Positions 59,501 to 64,000 of a stretch of 64,000 nt of DNA are shown one piece after another (the stretch's first letter is position 1; every line of letters starts with the position of its first letter). The stretch covers positions 434,001 through 498,000 of the forward strand of contig CAWUHX010000115.1 in the NCBI GenBank assembly GCA_963922205.1, in the 5' to 3' direction. Source of the DNA: Romanomermis culicivorax (lineage: Eukaryota; Nematoda; Enoplea; Mermithida; Mermithidae). Under the pieces are notes generated by a model, which saw only the letters and a list, made by a program, of their open reading frames with translations, was not told where the DNA came from and did no database searches. The position numbers were made by a program, and so were the translations under genes.

Positions 59501-62500
59501 CAGCCCCAGACGCAGAGAACTAAACAAAGAAATTTACTATTCACCCATTGCAGCAATTCATTTTACGACTGATAAGTATATTACAATGATTATTTATGTT
59601 TCATTTTTTATTATGATTACATAAAATCTAAAACTTACGAACTTCAACAATCAAGAAATCGTTCAAAATACTAATTAAAATCATTTTTCTTCTAATCTTC
59701 TAATCAATTTATTCACTTATCAGACTTGGTTGAATTCTTTCAAAATGAGTTGAGATCAGAGGGATTACTCATACAAAAATCAGAAAATACGAGATTAAAA
59801 GATCAAAATTGATAGAAAAGCTTTTCTTGAACGTAGACGGATTTTCGATACTCTAAAACTCAAATTTTGGACTGACCGTCTTCAAATAAATTTTTTAACA
59901 AGTAAACACAGTTAAATATGCAGAATTACTTCGATGCTCCCGAAAATTTGACCCTGAGCCAACGGCGCCCTCAGTTGTTGCTGCCTGACGGACTGCAGTG
60001 CAGCTAAAGCCTGAACGTCGGCCGGTCCCGTTATCATGACTACAGGCGCATGAGGACCGCCGGGCCCGATTTGAGGGTTTAGAGTCAAAGGTACGGCACC
60101 CGCCTGTTCAGGTGCCACCACGCCGGATAAACCGATGGCTTCCAGTTGGGGTAACAAGTTTACTGTAGGATCTGAAATTATAACCACCGTCATGAATGAA
60201 AACACTGGATTGTGTGTGTGTGTGGTATATTGTAGTAAATTTTTCGGGGCTCACCTAAAACTTGAATTTGTGCTCCTGAAGCGAAAGCCGCAGGATGGGG
60301 CATAACAAGGTTTGGTCCACCGATCACTGATGGTTCATTGGACCTATAAATAAAATACACATAAATTGGAACCTCGATGTGAAAAAGTTTTTTTTTCACA
60401 CCCAATCTGCCTAGAAATTAGTATATCAATTTCGTCGTCATATTTCGAGTCGTTTATAATCTGACAAACTTCGTCGAATGATACGTCGAGCAAGCATCTG
60501 CCGTTCCATTCTAGGACTTCGTCTCCTGGAGAAACATTTAATGTAATAGAATATTGTCTGACAGAAGGGACATTTAAAAGTCCAAAGACTGAGCTATTCG
60601 ACTACAGATGATAGTTAGTTAAAATTCAATTTTTTTCTCACCTGGCCTCAGCTGACCAACATGATCAGCCACGGAACCCTTCTGAACGCGAGTGATAAAG
60701 GCGCTTAACCGACCGGACGGAGTCGGTCGGCCGCCGATGACCTTCAAGCCCAACGAGATGCCCGTTTGACGTTTGAAAATCATTCGACCAATCAATCGCG
60801 AGGCATCTGGGCTGATCTGCCACGCCACTGGGAGCTGAAATTTTTTGCGATCAAATCATCTGAGTATGTGTCAGATAATTATATAGTCTGTTGCAAGAAT
60901 TAGTACGGTCGTAAGGACCGTTAACAGAGACTTTTACTAAAGAGTTTTTACACAAAAAATTTTTGTAGCTGGTGTAGTATGCTGACAAATTTCCAGTCTC
61001 CTGTGATGGTTCTGCAGAAAATCTTATAAATATTAAATTGTGCACGCCTTCTAGTTTTATAATTTACAAGAATTTCAAAAAAAACAGACCCTATTTGGGA
61101 TTAATGTTGAACCGTATATGCAGATAACTCTCAGAATTTTTCTTAAGTGACTCTATTTTTATACAGTAAAAATTCGCTGCCTGTTTTCTATAGGAACCAA
61201 TGATTAGTAGAACGTAAATAGTGTGTTTTTGAACTTAACTCAATATATGCATTAATTCAGTAGTGATTAATAGAAACGGTTAATGACATTTTTTACCGAA
61301 GATTGAAGTTACACTTTGGCAAAACTAAGAAACTTTGAATATTACTTAAAGTTAAACTTAAACAATCACATTTCGAATAGAAAAAGATTGTGAGATAGCT
61401 TAGAGAAGACTAATCAACTTCATCGGTCACGCATTTGCATATGCTATGTATTTTGACAAATGTTGGGCACAAACGACCATCCAAACTAAGGAAATCAGGT
61501 TTAATGACGAATTTAAATTATTGAATTATTATCAATATTGAGTACTCAAAACGCAATAGGGTAAACCAATTCTAAGGGATTATTTGGTTCCGCCATACCA
61601 CACCGATGAGCATGTATCTTTCTCGTCAAGACCGAATGCTAGATAAAGAATACTATTGATCTCACATTCTCAGCTCGTCAAATTAATCAATAGATGTTTT
61701 ATTGATCAAACTCGCAGCATTATTTTGTAGACAGACAATTATCTGTCAGTTTGGAATGCGAATAATCCAATGCACAGTGTAAAAATTTTGTTCAAGCGAT
61801 TCTGCGAATTACCTCAGCAGAATTTTTATTGCTCGTAGATGCAATGTAGCATGCTTATTATGATTGATTATATGCCCAATTATGGGCGGATGAACTGATG
61901 CACAAGACTGAATGCACATTGTGAAGTGAAATTTATCAAGTGGATGTTGATCTGAGAGAAGGCTTTTCTCTGAACCTGCGATGTAGTCTATCAACTCTTA
62001 TCAATCTCAAGATCCGTTCATTCAATGTCGATAAGTTGTTATGGCGCTGCAATAGTGTATGCGAAAAGATCCGATGTGCAATCCACATTCTATGGATGAG
62101 CGGGTCATCCTTATAACCCAATGCTGTGATCTATCAGTCAAATTTGATTAAACTCATGGTCCCGCGGTTTGATGTCGATCAGTAAAAAATTGACTGGTCT
62201 AGACTGAATGCAAGCTCTGGACTGCAAATGATCTCATGGCCTTGTTACATGACATGAAACGTGCCTATCAACGCTAACAACTGATGATCATGTTGATTAA
62301 TAGGAGGTAAATTGGGATTATAGCGTATGAAAACTGTCCGAACGTGGCACTCAACTGAAACCTACCTGTTTACTAATACCGAATGATGCTGATGTAGATG
62401 GTCCTTGGCGACTACCGGTTAGCATATCGACAAGTTTGGAAGCACGAACATCGCCTGTAAATTTGCATAATCAGTCAATCGCAGAAAGTACGGTCAACGA

Positions 62501-63120
62501 ACGAGTCTTACAAACCTGAACTTTTGGATCTTTGGTTACCAAGTACTGAACGAAGGAAACCTTCAAAAAGATGAATTTTCGTCGAAGAAATCAATGATGC
62601 AGCTGTGCAAGAAAAATATGGAACTTTACCCTTTTTGAACGCCCCGTAAGGAAAATCGGACGTTGAGGCAGTTTCGTCCGCTTCTTCAGAGGAACTGGGC
62701 GAGCGAACGGATTTGGTCGTATAATCCGCATAATGTGAATATTTGCCAAATCTCGAGACGTCACTTTTGCGTTGCCTCGGAGTGTGATCGGACGCTCTTG
62801 AATCCGTTCGATTTCGTTTCTTTTGATCTGTTTTGGAGAAGTGCAATTTTCAAAAAAACGCCTACCCAACTGTCAGTCCTCGCGGCACAGACCTCATTTT
62901 AAAACACGACTACTATTCTTAGATAAAAAATTTACATTGGTGAGTATAACGCCTGTCGTACGACCCAAGTCCCGTGGTACTACTGGGCGATTCGTCTCGA
63001 TCAAAATCCGCTTTGCTAATTGATGTGCCGTCTTCGGGATATTCCTGTATTTCGGATACGTTAGGTAAACGGCGCCTCTCTTCTCGAGGCGAAGGAGCCT
63101 GTGGTGCCCGCCGACTGACC
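47514..63120 (-). CDS. unc-10: RIM active-zone scaffold (UNC-10 type), 5' end outside window
   Basis: Presynaptic scaffold that tethers and primes synaptic vesicles. Twenty exons: 63120-62936, 62827-62630, 62560-62516, 62454-62366, 60834-60642, 60525-60402, 60343-60255, 60171-59930, 58363-58233, 58174-58009, 57951-57862, 55447-55375, 55124-54975, 54344-54101, 52111-51815, 51718-51516, 50891-50768, 48739-48531, 47963-47824, 47726-47514; about 1067 residues, every junction in phase. Exons 5-6 are the PDZ domain (LGLKVIGG, SAFITRVQKGSVADHVGQLR, GDEVLEWNG). Exons 9-11 are C2A (ATDLPPR, RNPYVKLFLLPDRS, PVWQQSFIY, DFLGE, LLDNEPRWYTL). Exons 18-20 are C2B (LGPGQVVGRQVLASPCMGEI, APYVKVYL, VWGDYGRMERRIFMG, GWYKLY). 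The Rab3-binding zinc-finger region must lie right of the window. Family C2 domains lack the Ca2+ ligands; the C2A loop here (DLPPRSDG) fits that. Exon 17 has an alternative copy at 50580-50718. Confidence 0.93.
47964..48530. other. RIM intron 18
   Basis: AT-rich intron between two C2B exons; nothing else is recognised. Confidence 0.4.
48740..50579. other. RIM intron between exon 17b and exon 18
   Basis: Contains a decayed MITE family A fragment (about 50268-50440). An antisense open segment at 49000-49400 has slightly coding-like composition but no recognised domain or splice context; it may be an old transposon remnant. Confidence 0.4.
50580..50718 (-). CDS. unc-10: Alternative exon 17b of the RIM gene
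   Basis: 139 nt, 46 residues, in the linker between C2A and C2B. It has a strong acceptor (TTTTTTTTCGTTGTAG) and donor (GTAAGT), and starts KKRLGFPRSQEVGV, parallel to QKRLGFRRSDEVGI at the start of exon 17a (50891-50768). Both exons begin in phase 1 and end in phase 2, so each joins exon 16 to exon 18 in frame. Including both would shift the frame. Only 49 bp separate them. After the shared start the sequences diverge, 17b being richer in Ser/Thr/Glu at its end (GSTTSEESS). This is a tandem exon duplication; use in mRNA is inferred. Confidence 0.75.
52112..53953. other. RIM intron 14
   Basis: AT-rich. Frames on the + strand at 53062-53488 have no recognised domain. No repeat was identified apart from the duplication at its right end. 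Confidence 0.4.
53954..54081. repeat. 64-bp tandem duplication beside RIM exon 14
   Basis: Two copies of a 64-bp unit starting ATATCCTA and containing CCATTTTGAGCATTTTCCGG, with only a couple of differences. On the minus strand it begins about 20 nt after the donor of exon 14. Confidence 0.95.
55700..56402. repeat. Dispersed repeat, inverted relative of 4857-5040
   Basis: GGGGGTATGGGGGGCATTAC (55720s) and CCTTGGGGACCTCTGATTGA (about 56383) are reverse-complement matches of phrases in 4857-5040 (GAGGTCCCCAAGGTCAGATT; AGCCCCTCATACCCCTCCCT), but with larger spacing. In RIM intron 11. Boundaries are approximate. Confidence 0.45.
56504..56582. mobile_element. 63-bp hAT-like micro-MITE with 8-bp target duplication
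   Basis: The element, 56512-56574, starts CAGGGCCGTGCAC and ends GCGCAGGGCCCTG, and is flanked on both sides by TATGGAAC (56504-56511 and 56575-56582). The interior is GGGGGGCGGCCGCC plus a C-run. The CAGGG termini with an 8-bp duplication are the hAT signature. No coding capacity. Confidence 0.8.
57308..57662. mobile_element. Inverted-repeat element with a decayed TTAGGC array inside
   Basis: The left side has CCCAGTAAGTCGACC, CCCAGTAGGTCGACC and TCTCAGTAATTCGACTG. The right side (57585-57660) has inverted relatives: CAGTCGACCTACTGGGACGG, TCGAATTACTGGGATGG and GAGGCAGTCGACC. Between them 57497-57555 reads GCTTAGGCTGAGGCTGAGGC and similar. The architecture parallels 18220-18955. In RIM intron 11. 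Confidence 0.55.
57497..57555. repeat. Degenerate TTAGGC-like array
   Basis: About ten hexamers in the TTAGGC direction, many changed to TGAGGC, TTATGC or TCAGCT. Matches the nematode telomeric unit with decay. Confidence 0.7.
58364..59929. other. RIM intron 8
   Basis: AT-rich, with A-rich stretch 58855-59110 and a MITE family A copy at 59262-59459. No exon is seen. Confidence 0.4.
59262..59459. mobile_element. MITE family A copy
   Basis: Left CCATTTTTCTTGAAACGCTT then CTAAATCATGAAACTGGAAA, right GAGCATTTTATAAATAACAA then ACTATAG. The interior phrase AAAGCAAGCGCTATTTCATA is shared. Confidence 0.6.
60883..61090. mobile_element. MITE family A copy (diverged)
   Basis: Ends ATAGTCTGTTGCAAG and TTTACAAGAATTTCAAAAAA then AACAGAC. 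The interior AAATTTCCAGTCTCCTG parallels TTTCCAGTCCTAAAC in the 8549 copy. Confidence 0.5.
61091..62365. other. RIM intron 4 remainder
   Basis: No exon or clear repeat. Many TGATCA/TTGATC-like words occur at 61650-62290, without a regular period that I can see. Confidence 0.35.
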
Positions 63121-64000
63121 CTGCAATGACGGAAATATGGAAATGCATGTCGATTCTAGAAAATATCATAATTTAAAATTTCTAAGACCACACGGAAGTT
63201 GGAATTGTTTAGTTGTAATAAAAGTCAAATCATGCACTGTTAAGGGAAATTTCAAAAGTTCATATTCTGAAATTAAATACCAACTGAGTATTTTGACAGT
63301 AGTCGCAGTGCGTCTTTTTTCATGTCTATACCCATTATGAAACCCCCTCGTCAACGCATTAATGAAAATTTTAGAGTGTAAAACTATGGAATGCACTATG
63401 GCACGACCTATACCTCGTGTATACCGATCATTTCTATCTAACAAATAACTTCAGTTTTTGCTGGGTATCGCATTAATCATTTTAGTCCATGTTGTTTCAT
63501 AAAATGCTTATAAATTGAAAAATGACAAAAAATAAGTACCGCTCTCAAAGTATTTTACACAAGGTTTTTCCTGTAGGATTTTTTTCTGAAATGTAAGGGT
63601 TGGTTGAGTAGGCTCATAAATTTGACAAAAAGAAAACGCGTGAACTACTTGCTTTCCATGTATTAATTTTAAAGTATTTCAAGAAAAACAGACTATAAAT
63701 AACTTCCAGTTTATGGTCAAAAATTTCTACAGGAAAAGCTTTGTTCAGTTAATTTTGATTACTTACTTCTTCCTTATTTTTAAATTTATAAGCATTTTAT
63801 AAAAAATCTAATACGTAATGCATTTCTCATTATCAGAAAAATTTCCTTTAATGGTTTCAAAAGTTCGCTAAGGTCTGGTGTAGTTGAATGCTCTCATGAA
63901 AAAACATTCACTAGGAAATAGATTGCGGATTGCATGCTTCCTCGCATATAGTATTTGGGGGAAATTATATGCAATAATCATACAAGTGGTTCAGGAATTC
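63121..64000. other. RIM intron upstream of the first visible exon
   Basis: AT-rich, containing a MITE family A copy (63484-63697). No earlier RIM exon is recognised before the window edge. Confidence 0.45.
63484..63697. mobile_element. MITE family A copy
   Basis: Left GTTTCATAAAATGCTTATAA, right TAAAGTATTTCAAGAAAAAC then AGACTATA. The interior has TACTTGCTTTCCATG and TTGAGTAGGCTCATAAATTT. Confidence 0.6.

Noticed and set aside
60391..60420. A GC-AG intron after the RIM PDZ exon (TTTCTAG then GCAGAT)
   Set aside because: A canonical GT donor 10 nt further (GATTGG then GTGTGA) keeps the frame and adds the family-like residues after the final PDZ strand.
1..64000. tRNA, rRNA genes or CRISPR arrays
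   Set aside because: None recognised by eye; the regular repeats present are microsatellite, minisatellite or telomeric types without spacer structure.

Overview
This window is nuclear DNA from a nematode. The evidence is a long array of the nematode telomeric hexamer TTAGGC, two TWK-type two-pore potassium channel genes, an UNC-10/RIM gene, and small phase-consistent exons separated by long AT-rich introns full of short inverted-repeat elements. The introns (up to about 3 kb) and repeat load are much larger than in Caenorhabditis. I cannot name the species.

Layout. 362-9151 (+): ten exons of a discoidin domain receptor (DDR) tyrosine kinase whose 5' end lies outside the window. 9532-10105: a pure TTTTC microsatellite between convergent genes. 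10158-17388 (-): a three-exon two-pore K+ channel with a solo LTR in its first intron. 17754-18955: a foldback element, then a second inverted-repeat element carrying about 40 telomeric hexamers. 21726-35326 (-): a 13.6-kb Ty3/gypsy-type LTR retrotransposon with 785-bp LTRs and a 4-bp target duplication. 36013-37000: a minisatellite of about 98 bp. 43401-45412 (+): a second two-pore K+ channel, with possible extra N-terminal exons near 39.2 and 41.3 kb. 47514-63120 (-): twenty exons of a RIM/UNC-10 active-zone scaffold (PDZ, C2A, C2B) plus one duplicated alternative exon; its Rab3-binding 5' end lies beyond the right edge.

The most unusual item is the retrotransposon. Downstream of an ordinary gag-protease-RT-RNase H-integrase frame, where an envelope gene would sit, it carries a second long frame. 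That frame starts with an apparently complete DEDDy 3'-5' exonuclease domain (RNase D/WRN/EXD/MUT-7 type) and continues into about 1100 residues I cannot assign. The element looks young (about eight differences between its LTRs) yet has six in-frame stops and no frameshift in over 10 kb of coding frame. The second strong observation is a pair of alternative exons in the RIM gene that share intron phases, so inclusion of both would break the frame.

The four host genes have neuronal or cell-surface roles: collagen sensing (DDR), resting K+ conductance (two TWK channels) and vesicle priming (RIM). Nothing in the sequence shows they are co-regulated. Exon boundaries were chosen by GT/AG signals, conservation and phase; in the DDR, the first K+ channel and the RIM model every junction keeps the frame.
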